Shown piece by piece: positions 1-8,486 of a stretch of 64,000 bases of DNA. The notes beneath the pieces were generated by a model. That model saw only the letters and a list, made by a program, of their open reading frames with translations. It made no database searches and was not told the DNA's origin. Source of the DNA: Aquabacterium humicola. GTDB lineage: Bacteria > Pseudomonadota > Gammaproteobacteria > Burkholderiales > Burkholderiaceae_C. Position 1 is the stretch's first letter; each line of letters opens with the position of its first letter. The stretch is from contig NZ_JARGNB010000001.1 of NCBI RefSeq assembly GCF_030167915.1, forward strand, positions 186,001 to 250,000, in the 5' to 3' direction. Position numbers and translations under genes: made by a program.

Positions 1-1844
1 TGCTGGTGTGCTTCCAGGTGCTGATCACCCAGCACCTCGCGAAGGTGGCCCGCTTCGTGCGCGGCATCGACCTGCAGGACCCGGCGGCGCTGCTGCGCCG
101 GCTGGAGCTCGACCGCCGCGAGCGCGGCCGCTGGCGGCCCGACATCCTGGACACCGTCGTCGAGGCCACCAACGGCCTGCTGCGTTCGCTGCACGAGGCG
201 CGCCAGCGGCTGGTGCTGTCGCAGGCGGAACTGGCCGAGAGCGAGGCGCGGCTGCGGCTGGGCCTGGAGGCGGCCGGCGCCGGGCTGTGGGACTGGGACA
301 TCGTGCACGCGCGGCTGTACCTGGGGCCGGACTGCCTGCGCATCCTCGGCCGCGAGACCTCGGCCGAGGCCGCCGGCCCGCGCCAGCACGACTACGCCTA
401 CTGGGAGGCGCAGATCCATCCCGACGACCTTGCCCAGGCCCGTTCGGCGATCAGGCGGCACTTCGAGGATTCGCGGCCGGAGGCGCGCTTCACCGTCGAG
501 ATGCGCATGCGCAACGACCTGGGCGACTGGCGCTGGATGTCGTGGCGCGGCCGGCTCGTCGAGCGCGATGCGCGCGGCGCGCCCCGGCGCGCGGTCGGCA
601 CCATGGCCGACATCCACCAGCGCAAGCAGGCCGAATCCGCGGTGCTGGAAGTCAACCGCCAGCTGGAGGCGCGCGTGCGCGAGCGCACGCAGGCGCTGGA
701 GCAGGCGCGCGACGAGGCCGAGCGCGCCAGCCAGGCGAAGAGCGAGTTCCTGTCGCGCATGAGCCATGAGCTGCGCACGCCGATGAACGCGATCCTCGGC
801 TTCGCGCAGCTGATGAACCTGTCGAACGCCGACCCGACGCTGCAGCGCTGGTCGGCCGAGATCGAGCATGCCGGCGAGCACCTGCTGAAGCTGATCGACG
901 AGTTGCTGGACCTGTCGCGCATCGAGGTCGGCAAGCTGCAGGTGCACCTCGACCCGGTGCTCCTCGCGCCGCTGCTGCACGACGCGGTGGGCATCGTGCA
1001 GGCGGCGCTGCCGCGGCAGAAGGTGCAGTTCGACGTGCGGCCGGAAGCGTCGCTGCCGGCGGTGTCGGCCGATCCGCTGCGGCTGAAGCAGATCCTCGTC
1101 AACCTGCTGTCGAACGCGGTGAAGTACACGCCGGGCGGCGGGCGCATCGTGATCGGCGCGCAGCCGCTGGCCGACGGCCGTGTGCGCGTCTCGGTCACCG
1201 ACCAGGGCCTGGGCATCCCGAAGGACCGCCTCGACCGGCTGTTCCAGCCCTTCGAACGCCTGGGCCGCGAGGACACCGCGATCGAAGGCACCGGCGTCGG
1301 CCTGTCGCTGAGCAAGCGGCTGGCCGAGCTGATGGGCTGCGAAATGGGCGTCGACTCGGTCGAAGGCCGGGGCTCGACCTTCTGGATCGACCTGCTGCCG
1401 GCCGCGCCGCCGGTGGCCGCGCCGGCGGCCGTCAGCAGCGATGCGGCGCCGCTGGAGCCGCAGCGCGGCCTGCGTGTGCTCTACGTCGAGGACAACCCGA
1501 CCAACCGCACGTTGATGGAAGCCTTCTTCCAGACCCAGCCGGCCTGGCGGCTGCTGCTGGCCGAGGACGGCGAGCGGGGCCTGGCCGCCGCGCGCGCCGA
1601 ATCGCCCGACGCGATCCTGCTCGACCTGCACCTGCCGGGCATCGATGGCTACGAGGTGCTGCGCGCGCTGCGCGAATCGCCGCAGACCGTGGACATCCCG
1701 GTGATCGCGCTGACGGCCGATGCCAAGGCCGACGAGCGCGAGCGCGGCCTGCTGGCCGGCTTCGCGCAGTACATCACCAAGCCGGTGAAGTTCGGCGAGC
1801 TGGCCGCCGCGCTCGATCGCCTGGCCGCTGAAATGGCGCGTTAG
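1..1844 (+). CDS. Hybrid sensor histidine kinase/response regulator, 5' end cut off
   Basis: The frame is open to the left edge, so the start and any N-terminal sensor or membrane part are missing; the GTG at 6 is probably not the true start. Numbering from that codon, a coiled linker (about 55-80) leads to a PAS-like domain (about 85-205), then a HisKA helix with the phospho-acceptor His254 in SHELRTP, an HATPase domain with N box (NLLSNAVKYTP) and G boxes (DQGLGIP, GTGVGLSLSKRLAELMG), and a C-terminal receiver domain with the acceptor Asp540 in LLDLHLPG and Lys in YITKPV. It should autophosphorylate and pass the phosphate to its own receiver. No separate regulator or output gene is in view, so the signal and target are unknown. 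It converges on the next gene with a 4-base gap. Confidence 0.9.
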   Translation, partial: LVCFQVLITQHLAKVARFVRGIDLQDPAALLRRLELDRRERGRWRPDILDTVVEATNGLLRSLHEARQRLVLSQAELAESEARLRLGLEAAGAGLWDWDIVHARLYLGPDCLRILGRETSAEAAGPRQHDYAYWEAQIHPDDLAQARSAIRRHFEDSRPEARFTVEMRMRNDLGDWRWMSWRGRLVERDARGAPRRAVGTMADIHQRKQAESAVLEVNRQLEARVRERTQALEQARDEAERASQAKSEFLSRMSHELRTPMNAILGFAQLMNLSNADPTLQRWSAEIEHAGEHLLKLIDELLDLSRIEVGKLQVHLDPVLLAPLLHDAVGIVQAALPRQKVQFDVRPEASLPAVSADPLRLKQILVNLLSNAVKYTPGGGRIVIGAQPLADGRVRVSVTDQGLGIPKDRLDRLFQPFERLGREDTAIEGTGVGLSLSKRLAELMGCEMGVDSVEGRGSTFWIDLLPAAPPVAAPAAVSSDAAPLEPQRGLRVLYVEDNPTNRTLMEAFFQTQPAWRLLLAEDGERGLAAARAESPDAILLDLHLPGIDGYEVLRALRESPQTVDIPVIALTADAKADERERGLLAGFAQYITKPVKFGELAAALDRLAAEMAR

Positions 1845-1848
1845 GCGT

Positions 1849-4080
1849 TCAGGTTGCCGCGGCGACCTCCACGGCCACGCCCGACAGCACCGCATTGCCC
1901 GACAACGGGTCGTAGAGCGACTCGTCGAGCACCGCGTTGAGGTTGGCGCCCGGCCGTTCGGCGGCGACGGCGAGCTGCGACCCGTCGAGGTGATGGCCCC
2001 AGCCGTGCGGCAGGCTGACCACGCCGCGCATCATCGCGTCGCTGATCGCCACCGGCGCGCTGATCGCGCGGCCGGCCCGCTTCACTTCGGCCAGCGCGCC
2101 GTCGGAAAGCCCTAGGCGCTGCGCGTCGTCCGGATGCATCAGCAGCGTGCAGCGCAGCGGGCCCTTGGCCAAGGTCGGCAGGTTGTGCATCCAGCTGTTG
2201 TTCGAGCGCAGCTCGCGGCGGCCGATGATGCTCATCGGCGCGGCGCCGCTGCGGTCGAGCTCGGCATCGAGATCGGCGACGGCGCGCGGCAGGTCGGCCA
2301 GCAGCGGTGCGGGCGCGAGCTCGATCTTGCCGTTGGGCGTGCGCAGCATCTCGGGCAGACGCGGCTGCAGCTCGCCGAGGTCGATGCCGCCCGGTGCGTC
2401 GGCGACCTTCGCGAGGTTCAGGCCGTCGGGCTTCAGGCCGAAGCGATCGCCGTAGGGCCCGGCGCGCAGCGCGAGGTCGACGAGGCGCTCGGGTCCCTGC
2501 CAGCGGCTCACCGCGGCCATCACGGCGGGGGTCTGCTCGCCGGCGAGCTTGCGCACGTCGTCGGCGGTGAGCTCGTCGTCCAGCGCCTGCAGGTCGGCGT
2601 TGGCGCCAAGCCCCTTCAGGATCGCCGTCAGCCGCAGCAGGTTCTGCCATTCGGCCGGCTGGCCCTCGTCGCGCGCAAACACCGGGGCGCTGTAGCGCGC
2701 ATGGTTGCGCCAGCTCATCTGCGGGAAGGCGACGTCGTAGTGGCCGTCCTGCAGTGGCGAGACGCCCGGCAGCACCACGTCGGCGTGGCGCGATGTCTCG
2801 TTGAGGTAGATGTCGACGCTGACCATGAAGTCGAGCGCGTCGAGCGCCTTCGACAGCCGCGGCCCGTTCGGCGCCGACAGCACGGGGTTGCTGGCGATCG
2901 TGATCAGCGCGCGCACCTGGCCCGCGCCGCCGGTCTCGATCTCCTCGGCCAGCTTGACCATCGGCAGCTCGCCGAAGACCTCCGGCGCGCCGGAGACGCG
3001 GCTGGCGTGGCGGCCGGTGATGATGCCGCGGCCCTTGCCCGGCGGGCCCATCGTATTGGGACCGAAGGCCGCGGCCTTCGAGAACATCGCGCCGCCCGGC
3101 TCGTCGAGGTGGCCGGTGACGGTGTTCAGCGCATCGATCAGCCATTGCGACAAGGTGCCGAAGGCCTGCGTGCAGGTGCCGATGCGGCCGTAGACGACAC
3201 CGCGCTCAGCGTCGGCCAGCTCGCGCGCCAGCGTGCGGATGGTGTCGGCCGGGATGCCGCAGCGCGCGGCCGCGCGTTCGGGCGTGAAGGGGGCGACCGC
3301 CTGCTGCAGCGCGTCGAGCCCGGCCACCAGCGGTTCCAGCCGGCCCAGGCGCACGCGGCCCTCGGCGAACAGGGTGTTCAGCATCGCGGCGAGCAGGTGA
3401 ACGTCGGTGCCGGGACGGATGAAGTGGTGCTCGTCGGCGGCGTCGGCGGTCTCGGTGCGGCGGGGGTCGATCACCACCAGCTTGCCGCCGCGCGCGCGCA
3501 GCGCCTTGGCCTTGCCGCGGAAGTCGGGCACGGTCCACAGGCTGCCGTTGCTGGCGATCGGGTTCGCGCCGAGCACCAGCATGTAGTCGGTGCGCACGAT
3601 GTCGGGCACGGCGATCGAGAACAGCGTGCCGAACATCAGGCCGGCCTGCAGGTGCTTGGGCATCTGGTCCAGCGTGCTGGCCGAGTACAGGTTCTTCGTG
3701 CCGGCGGCGCGGGCCAGCCGCGCGAAGTACAGCAGCAGCCCGGCCTTGTGCGCCGCCGGGTTGCCCACCGTCAGCGCCAGCGCGTCGCGGCCGTGCGCCG
3801 CGAGGATCGGCGGCAGCCGGCGCTCGATCTCGGCGAAGGCCTCGTCCCAGCTCACCGGCACATGGCGGCCGTCGCGCTTGACCAGCGGCTGGCGCAGGCG
3901 GTCGGGGTCCTCGTGCAGGTCCTTCAGCGCCACCGCCTTCGGGCAGATGAAGCCGTGGCTGAAGACGTCGCTCTCCAGGCCGCGGATGGCCACGACCTTG
4001 CGGCCTTCGGTGCGCACCTCGAGGCCGCAGCAGGCCTCGCACAAGGGGCAGATGCGGTAGTGGGTCTGGGGGCTGGTCAT
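1849..4080 (-). CDS. Molybdopterin-dependent oxidoreductase (formate dehydrogenase-like catalytic subunit)
   Basis: A 743-residue protein of the DMSO-reductase/formate dehydrogenase superfamily. Cys11, Cys14, Cys18 and Cys46 form the N-terminal 4Fe-4S site (ICPLCEACCG, then GFICPK), followed by the Mo-bisMGD body and a C-terminal MoCo-binding domain (NNSWMHNLP, LSDGALAEVKR, SLPHGWGHH). The start at 4080 is chosen because GGAG stands 6 bases upstream and the Fe-S motif begins 10 residues later; a start at 4137 would add 19 unconserved residues. There is no Tat signal, so it is probably cytoplasmic. No electron-transfer subunit or cofactor-insertion gene is next to it. The substrate cannot be told from sequence. 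Confidence 0.88.
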   Translation of the reverse strand: MTSPQTHYRICPLCEACCGLEVRTEGRKVVAIRGLESDVFSHGFICPKAVALKDLHEDPDRLRQPLVKRDGRHVPVSWDEAFAEIERRLPPILAAHGRDALALTVGNPAAHKAGLLLYFARLARAAGTKNLYSASTLDQMPKHLQAGLMFGTLFSIAVPDIVRTDYMLVLGANPIASNGSLWTVPDFRGKAKALRARGGKLVVIDPRRTETADAADEHHFIRPGTDVHLLAAMLNTLFAEGRVRLGRLEPLVAGLDALQQAVAPFTPERAAARCGIPADTIRTLARELADAERGVVYGRIGTCTQAFGTLSQWLIDALNTVTGHLDEPGGAMFSKAAAFGPNTMGPPGKGRGIITGRHASRVSGAPEVFGELPMVKLAEEIETGGAGQVRALITIASNPVLSAPNGPRLSKALDALDFMVSVDIYLNETSRHADVVLPGVSPLQDGHYDVAFPQMSWRNHARYSAPVFARDEGQPAEWQNLLRLTAILKGLGANADLQALDDELTADDVRKLAGEQTPAVMAAVSRWQGPERLVDLALRAGPYGDRFGLKPDGLNLAKVADAPGGIDLGELQPRLPEMLRTPNGKIELAPAPLLADLPRAVADLDAELDRSGAAPMSIIGRRELRSNNSWMHNLPTLAKGPLRCTLLMHPDDAQRLGLSDGALAEVKRAGRAISAPVAISDAMMRGVVSLPHGWGHHLDGSQLAVAAERPGANLNAVLDESLYDPLSGNAVLSGVAVEVAAAT

Positions 4081-4228
4081 CGGTTGCTCCTGCGTCAGGT
4101 CGACCTTATCGCCGGGCAAGCCGGGCTTGTCCGTCACGCAGGCGACGGTAGCGCCGTTCGCGGGCGCGGGCGATGACCTGGCAGGTAAAGGCGGAATTGG
4201 CCGCGAGCGGGACTGCCCGGGCGGCGTT

Positions 4229-5326
4229 TCAGTCGCCCGACAGCACCGCCGCCTGCTTGCGCGTGCGGCCGTTGCGCCAGACGCTCAAGGTCACCGTGTC
4301 GCCGGGCTGGTGCTTCTCCAGCAGCGTCAGCATGTCGTCGAGGCTGCGCACCGGCTCGTCGTTGATCGCGGTGATCACGTCGCCGCCGATGATGCTGCCG
4401 TCGGCCGCACGCGCGAAGGGCTGCAGGCCGGCCTTCTCGGCCGGGCCGCGGGGCGTCACCTGCAGCAGCGCGACGCCTTCGGGCAGGCGCAGCGCGCGGT
4501 GCACCTGCTCGGGCGCGGCGGAGACGCCGAGCGCCGGCCGGCTGATGCGGCCATCGCGGATCAGCCGCGGCACGATGCGGTTCACTTCATCGACGGGGAT
4601 CGCGAAACCGATGCCGGCGCTGGCGCCCGACGGGCTGTAGATCGCGGTGTTCACGCCGATCAGCCGTCCCGCCGAGTCGAGCAGCGGACCGCCCGAGTTG
4701 CCCGGGTTGATCGCCGCATCGGTCTGGATCACGCCGCGGATCGTGCGCTGGTTCACCGAGTCGATCTCGCGGTTCAGCGCGCTGACGATGCCGGTGGTGA
4801 GCGTCTGGTCCAGGCCGAAGGGGTTGCCGATCGCGTAGACGCGCTGGCCCACCTGCAGGTCGCGGCTGGTGCCCACCGGGATCGGCTGCAGCTTCTCGCG
4901 CGGCAGCGTGATCTTCAGCACCGCGAGGTCGCGGTCGGGGAAGGCGCCGACCAGCGTCGCGCGGTGGGTCGACTGGTCGGCCAGCGTCACCCGCGCGGCA
5001 TCGGCGCCCTGGATGACGTGGAAGTTGGTGACGACATGGCCCTGGGTGTCCCAGACGAAGCCGGTGCCGGTGCCGCGCGGCACCTGCTGCACGCTGCGCG
5101 AGAAGAAGTCGCGCGAGACCTCGAGCGTCGTGATGTGCACGACCGACGGTGACAGGCGCTTGAAGAGATCGATGTTCGCCAGTTCGTCGGCACCCAGCGG
5201 CCCGCGCGGCGTCACCGCGCGTGAGGGCGGATCGCTGCGCGCGCCGGGCGCCTCGCGCTGGGCCTGGCCGTCGCACGCCAGCGCGAGCAGCGCGGCGGCC
5301 CCGATCAACAACGCCGGAAGACGCAT
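4229..5326 (-). CDS. HtrA/DegP-type trypsin-like serine protease with PDZ domain
   Basis: A 365-residue envelope protease of the DegP/DegQ/HtrA family. The catalytic triad is visible as His103 (TNFHVIQG), Asp133 (DRDLAVLK) and Ser211 (NPGNSGGP). One PDZ domain follows (about 275-360), so it is a DegS-like one-PDZ form. The N-terminus is a hydrophobic export signal whose end, LLALAC, could be a lipobox; cleavage at a nearby AQA is the alternative. The start at 5326 is set by this signal: an upstream in-frame extension would run through the thioesterase gene. It lies 2 bases after the thioesterase stop region, so the two are probably co-transcribed. Expected role: degradation of misfolded periplasmic proteins. 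Confidence 0.92.
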   Translation of the reverse strand: MRLPALLIGAAALLALACDGQAQREAPGARSDPPSRAVTPRGPLGADELANIDLFKRLSPSVVHITTLEVSRDFFSRSVQQVPRGTGTGFVWDTQGHVVTNFHVIQGADAARVTLADQSTHRATLVGAFPDRDLAVLKITLPREKLQPIPVGTSRDLQVGQRVYAIGNPFGLDQTLTTGIVSALNREIDSVNQRTIRGVIQTDAAINPGNSGGPLLDSAGRLIGVNTAIYSPSGASAGIGFAIPVDEVNRIVPRLIRDGRISRPALGVSAAPEQVHRALRLPEGVALLQVTPRGPAEKAGLQPFARAADGSIIGGDVITAINDEPVRSLDDMLTLLEKHQPGDTVTLSVWRNGRTRKQAAVLSGD

Positions 5327-5328
5327 GC

Positions 5329-5817
5329 TCAACTCACGATGTAGGCGGCGGCCGCCGTGGCGATCAACGTGCATTCGTCGTTGACCAGCCGCATCTGCGT
5401 CGAGCCGACGCGGCCGCCGAGGCGCATCACCTCGGCGCTGGCGACGAAGTGTTTGCCCATGCCCTGGCGCAGGAAATCCACGCGCAGGTCGATCGTGCCC
5501 ATCTTGACGAAGCGGTGCATCACCTGGTCGGCCGTCTCGTCGAGGTGCTTGTCGGCGATCGCCAGCATCAGCGCGCAGCCGCCCATCGCGTCGAGCGTGG
5601 CGGAGATAACGCCGCCGTGCAGCCGGCCGTAGTGGTAGTGGCCGACGAGCTCGGGCCGCATGTCGAAGCGCACCAGGAACTCCGGCCGCAACTGGTGCAC
5701 CTTCAGCCCGAGCACCTGGTTGAACGTGATCTTTTGCTCGACCAGCGCGACCAGCTCGGCATCGAGCTTGGCTTGTTCGGCATCGCTGCGGCGGTCCAGG
5801 GTGGTGGCAGAGGTCAT
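5329..5817 (-). CDS. YigI/PaaI-like hotdog-fold acyl-CoA thioesterase
   Basis: A 162-residue hotdog-fold protein. The central helix region HYHYGRLHGGVISATLDAMGG resembles the active-site segment of YigI/PaaI thioesterases, which hydrolyse medium- or long-chain acyl-CoA in the cytoplasm. It is the first gene of a likely two-gene unit with the HtrA-type protease. The physiological link between the two is unclear, and the substrate is not predictable from sequence. Confidence 0.85.
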   Translation of the reverse strand: MTSATTLDRRSDAEQAKLDAELVALVEQKITFNQVLGLKVHQLRPEFLVRFDMRPELVGHYHYGRLHGGVISATLDAMGGCALMLAIADKHLDETADQVMHRFVKMGTIDLRVDFLRQGMGKHFVASAEVMRLGGRVGSTQMRLVNDECTLIATAAAAYIVS

Positions 5818-5891
5818 GGGCGCGAAGCATAGCGTCGGCGCGGACGGCGCTTGCCGCTCAAGCCGGCGCCGGCATTGCCGAAACCACCAGG

Positions 5892-6188
5892 ATGAAACGC
5901 CTCACCCCCCTGGCTTTCCTGATCGTGCTCGCCGGCAGCGGCTGGGCCTGCGCCTTCGCGGCCATCGGCCTCGGGCTGTTCGCCGGCGTGCAGGACATCG
6001 CGGCGATCGCCATCGTCTTCGCCGTGTTCGGCTTCGCCGGCGGCGCGGCCAGCACCGCCCTGCGCATCGCCTTCGAGCATGCGTTGCCGCTCGACATCGC
6101 GGCCAAGCTGCGCGGACGAGTGGTCGACGACGACGCCGACTCGGCGCCGGCCACCGTGTCGCCGGGCGCGAGCGCCTTCGGTGCCTGA
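5892..6188 (+). CDS. Small hypothetical membrane protein, two TM helices
   Basis: A 98-residue protein, not recognised. It has two hydrophobic segments (about 5-30 and 37-60), and the second is rich in Gly and Ala. The tail is polar and acidic (VVDDDADSAP). It starts 75 bases from the divergent thioesterase gene. The hydrophobic pattern and codon bias support a real gene, but no family can be named. Confidence 0.6.
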   Translation: MKRLTPLAFLIVLAGSGWACAFAAIGLGLFAGVQDIAAIAIVFAVFGFAGGAASTALRIAFEHALPLDIAAKLRGRVVDDDADSAPATVSPGASAFGA

Positions 6189-6255
6189 CTCGGTGCCTGA
6201 CTCGGTGTCTGGGGCCGAACGCTTGAAGAACCACGCGAACGAGGGAGCCATCTGA

Positions 6256-6564
6256 ATGATCCAGGTGCAGATTGCATCGATGCTCGAGCGCAGCGGCGTG
6301 TCCGCCGTGCGCTGGGTGCTGGTCGATCCGGACGAGGCGGCCCGCACCGCGGCCCCCGTCGCGTCGGCCGCGTCGGCACGGGCCGAACCCGCGCTGCCGG
6401 TGCCGCAACTCGGCCGGCCCGTGCGCCGCGTCAGCCTCGGCGTGCGCGTCGCGTCGGCCGTCGTGCTGCTCAGCGCGCTGGGCGGCGCCTGGAGCGTCGC
6501 GACCGCGCTGCAACCGGTGGCTGAGCCGGCGGTGCAGGCCGTGCCGAAGGCAGGTGCGCGATGA
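6256..6564 (+). CDS. Hypothetical protein with one TM helix
   Basis: A 102-residue protein, not recognised. The first ~35 residues are mixed polar, followed by an Ala/Pro linker and one hydrophobic segment (about 65-85) near the C-terminus, which suggests a tail-anchored topology. Its last four bases overlap the start of the next gene (ATGA), so the two are translationally coupled. Confidence 0.55.
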   Translation: MIQVQIASMLERSGVSAVRWVLVDPDEAARTAAPVASAASARAEPALPVPQLGRPVRRVSLGVRVASAVVLLSALGGAWSVATALQPVAEPAVQAVPKAGAR

Positions 6565-7214
6565 ACGCCCGCAGCGAAAGCGCCCTGTTCTGGGACGACG
6601 AGCAGGCGCTGCTCGGCCTGCAGGTGCGTGCCTTCTTCTTCGATCCGGCGATCGTCGATGCCCGCGGCGACTGGGTCGACCGCGCGTTGCCCGTGCTGGC
6701 GCCGACCCGGCCGACGCCGCTGCACGCGCCGGGTGAACGTGGCCAGTACGCCATCTCGGAGCTGCTGGCGCATCCCGATGCGGTGTTCGAGCACGGCAAC
6801 GGCCTGTTGTGCCTGACCGATCGCAGCGAGGACCGCCGCGACCACGATCCGTCCGCCTGGACCCGCCAGGTGCGCGGCGATGCGCTGGTGCAGGCCGTCG
6901 TCGCCGCGATCGCGGTGGCCGGCCAGCGCCAGCTGCCGACGGTCGCGCTGCTGCGCTGCCACAACGCGCTGTACCAGATCGATCCGAGCCCCGCGGCGCT
7001 GGAATGCATCGCGACGAGCATCGTGCCGGCACAGCGCTACTGCGGCCAGACCGGCCCGGTCAGCGTGCAGCAGCTGGCGGCCTACTGCGAGCCGCGGTTG
7101 CGCGGCCTGCCGGCCGGCGCCGCGGCGAGCACCGTGGCGCTGACGACCGGCGTTCAGTGCGACATCGCGTTCGCCGACACGACGCCGTCGGTGGCGGGCA
7201 TCGCCGAGTCCTGA
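6561..7214 (+). CDS. Hypothetical soluble protein
   Basis: A 217-residue protein without signal peptide or membrane segment, not recognised. The middle of the protein (about 50-140) looks well folded, and there are three Cys residues between about 133 and 175. It overlaps the preceding gene by 4 bases. Its 3' end overlaps the convergent gene on the other strand by 61 bases (7154-7214), so one of the two C-termini may be misjudged, though both frames have ordinary codon use. Confidence 0.6.
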   Translation: MNARSESALFWDDEQALLGLQVRAFFFDPAIVDARGDWVDRALPVLAPTRPTPLHAPGERGQYAISELLAHPDAVFEHGNGLLCLTDRSEDRRDHDPSAWTRQVRGDALVQAVVAAIAVAGQRQLPTVALLRCHNALYQIDPSPAALECIATSIVPAQRYCGQTGPVSVQQLAAYCEPRLRGLPAGAAASTVALTTGVQCDIAFADTTPSVAGIAES

Positions 7215-8299
7215 TCCGGCACGCCGGCCAGCGGCGCTCCCGCCGGGTCCAGCGCCCAGCCCTCCGTGGCTTGTGACGCGCTGTGCCAGCGCTGGCTCGC
7301 GCCGAGCAGGCCACGGCGCGCGGCGCGCTGCAGCAGGCGCTCGCAATCGGCTTCGTCGAGCAGCGTCGCCAGCCGCGCCCAGCGGCGCTGCACCAGCGCG
7401 TCGTGCCACGCGGACTGCATCGCCGAGCGCATCGCATCGTCGTCCAGCACCGGCCCGGCGGCCATGCGCCGCGCCAGCAGCGTGTGCATGAAGACCTGGA
7501 AGGCCTGGCGTGCGGCGCTCGAGGGCATCAGCGCCGCCAGCGCGACGAGGCGGCGTGCATAACCGGCCTGGCAGAACTGCAGCGTCAGCATCACCTGCAG
7601 CGCCTGCACCGGGTTCAGCACGCGCACGCGGTTCGGCGGCAGCACGACCAGCGGCAGCGCGGCGGCTTCGGCATGCGGCAGCGGCGTCGCGAAGCTGGCC
7701 AGCACCGCGAGGCGGCGCCATTGATCGCCGTCGAGGCCGTGGAACTGCGGCTGCTCGCCGGCATCGATGCGCTCGGCATAGCTCAGCGCGGCGCGGCAGT
7801 CGTGGCCGGCCAGCGCCTGGCGGGCGACGTTCGACAGCATCGCGAGGTTGCCGGCCGCGTAGGCGGCGCGGCCGTTCAGGCGCTCGATGACCGAGGCGTC
7901 GGCGGCCTCGTCGTCGCGGCCGAGCGCCTGGCAAGTCACCGGGCAACGGGCCACTTCGAGCTGCGCCAGGAAATGGGGCGTCACCTGCACGCTCTCGAAG
8001 GCCTGGCCTCGCTGCCAGGCCGCCAGGCGCAGCTGCAGCCAGCGGCGCACGGCGGGGCTGGGCTTCAGGGTGCGGCTGCCGAAGCTGGCGCGGCCGGCGC
8101 TCCAGCCCTGGCGCACCGGGTTGTCGGCATGCAGGTGCGCGACCGGGGGCGTCAGCCGGTAGTGGGCGAAGTCCCAGCCGATCTCGAAGGCCGTGTCGTC
8201 GATGCCGGCCGGGCGAGGGCGGCGCTGACCCCGGGCTGCCGGCGTGGTGGCGGGGGCGAGGGCGACGGGCGTATCGAACAGGAAGGCGGCTTGCGACAT
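7154..8299 (-). CDS. Uncharacterised protein with a possible degenerate HNH-like motif, divergent from a WYL regulator
   Basis: A 381-residue cytoplasmic protein. The start at 8299 has AGAGGA about 6 bases upstream and begins MSQAAFLFDTP; the longer in-frame extension would run through the palindromes. Around residues 140-185 there is a Cys-Pro-Val-Thr-Cys pair followed by SVIERLNGRAAYAAGNLAML. This resembles the zinc-knuckle and VDRxDNxxGYxxGN signature of some HNH nucleases, but no clear catalytic His is visible. The remainder is helical and Ala/Leu-rich. It faces a WYL-domain regulator across two palindromic operators, so it is probably controlled by that regulator. Function unknown; the HNH relation is a weak inference. 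Confidence 0.7.
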   Translation of the reverse strand: MSQAAFLFDTPVALAPATTPAARGQRRPRPAGIDDTAFEIGWDFAHYRLTPPVAHLHADNPVRQGWSAGRASFGSRTLKPSPAVRRWLQLRLAAWQRGQAFESVQVTPHFLAQLEVARCPVTCQALGRDDEAADASVIERLNGRAAYAAGNLAMLSNVARQALAGHDCRAALSYAERIDAGEQPQFHGLDGDQWRRLAVLASFATPLPHAEAAALPLVVLPPNRVRVLNPVQALQVMLTLQFCQAGYARRLVALAALMPSSAARQAFQVFMHTLLARRMAAGPVLDDDAMRSAMQSAWHDALVQRRWARLATLLDEADCERLLQRAARRGLLGASQRWHSASQATEGWALDPAGAPLAGVPDQDSAMPATDGVVSANAMSH

Positions 8300-8361
8300 G
8301 GCGATCCTCTGCGGTGGCGGCGCCGAGACGACCTCGGCATGGACGGCAGTGTGAAAGTTCA

Positions 8362-8382
8362 GTGGCTCATGACGTGAGCCAC
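8362..8382. promoter_or_regulatory. Palindromic operator 1, WYL regulator locus
   Basis: GTGGCTCA and TGAGCCAC form a perfect 8-bp inverted repeat with a 5-base spacer. It lies 62 bases upstream of the minus-strand gene start at 8299. A second copy is centred 55 bases further on. The pair in a divergent intergenic region beside a DNA-binding regulator suggests autoregulation. Confidence 0.75.
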
Positions 8383-8414
8383 CGCGGAACGATCTTTCGA
8401 TCGGCGCTGACACA

Positions 8415-8439
8415 CGGTGGCTCACGATTTGAGCCACCG
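8415..8439. promoter_or_regulatory. Palindromic operator 2, WYL regulator locus
   Basis: CGGTGGCTCA and TGAGCCACCG form a perfect 10-bp inverted repeat with a 5-base spacer. The inner 8-bp arms are identical to those at 8362-8382. It ends 47 bases before the WYL gene start at 8487. Confidence 0.75.
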
Positions 8440-8486
8440 GCGTGCTAGCGCAGCCGCAGGCCCGGCGCCGCGGTACATTCAGCCCC

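Noticed and set aside
2134..4176. 680-residue open frame on the plus strand opposite the molybdopterin oxidoreductase
   Set aside because: Antisense of a gene with intact Fe-S and cofactor motifs; its sequence is low-complexity Arg/Ala/Gly/His/Gln.
5814..7946. 710-residue minus-strand open frame covering the small genes at 5.9-7.2 kb
   Set aside because: It would overlap several better-supported genes on both strands and is Arg/Ala-rich; the small plus-strand genes have hydrophobic segments, ATGA coupling and normal codon bias. Some doubt remains about which strand is coding here.
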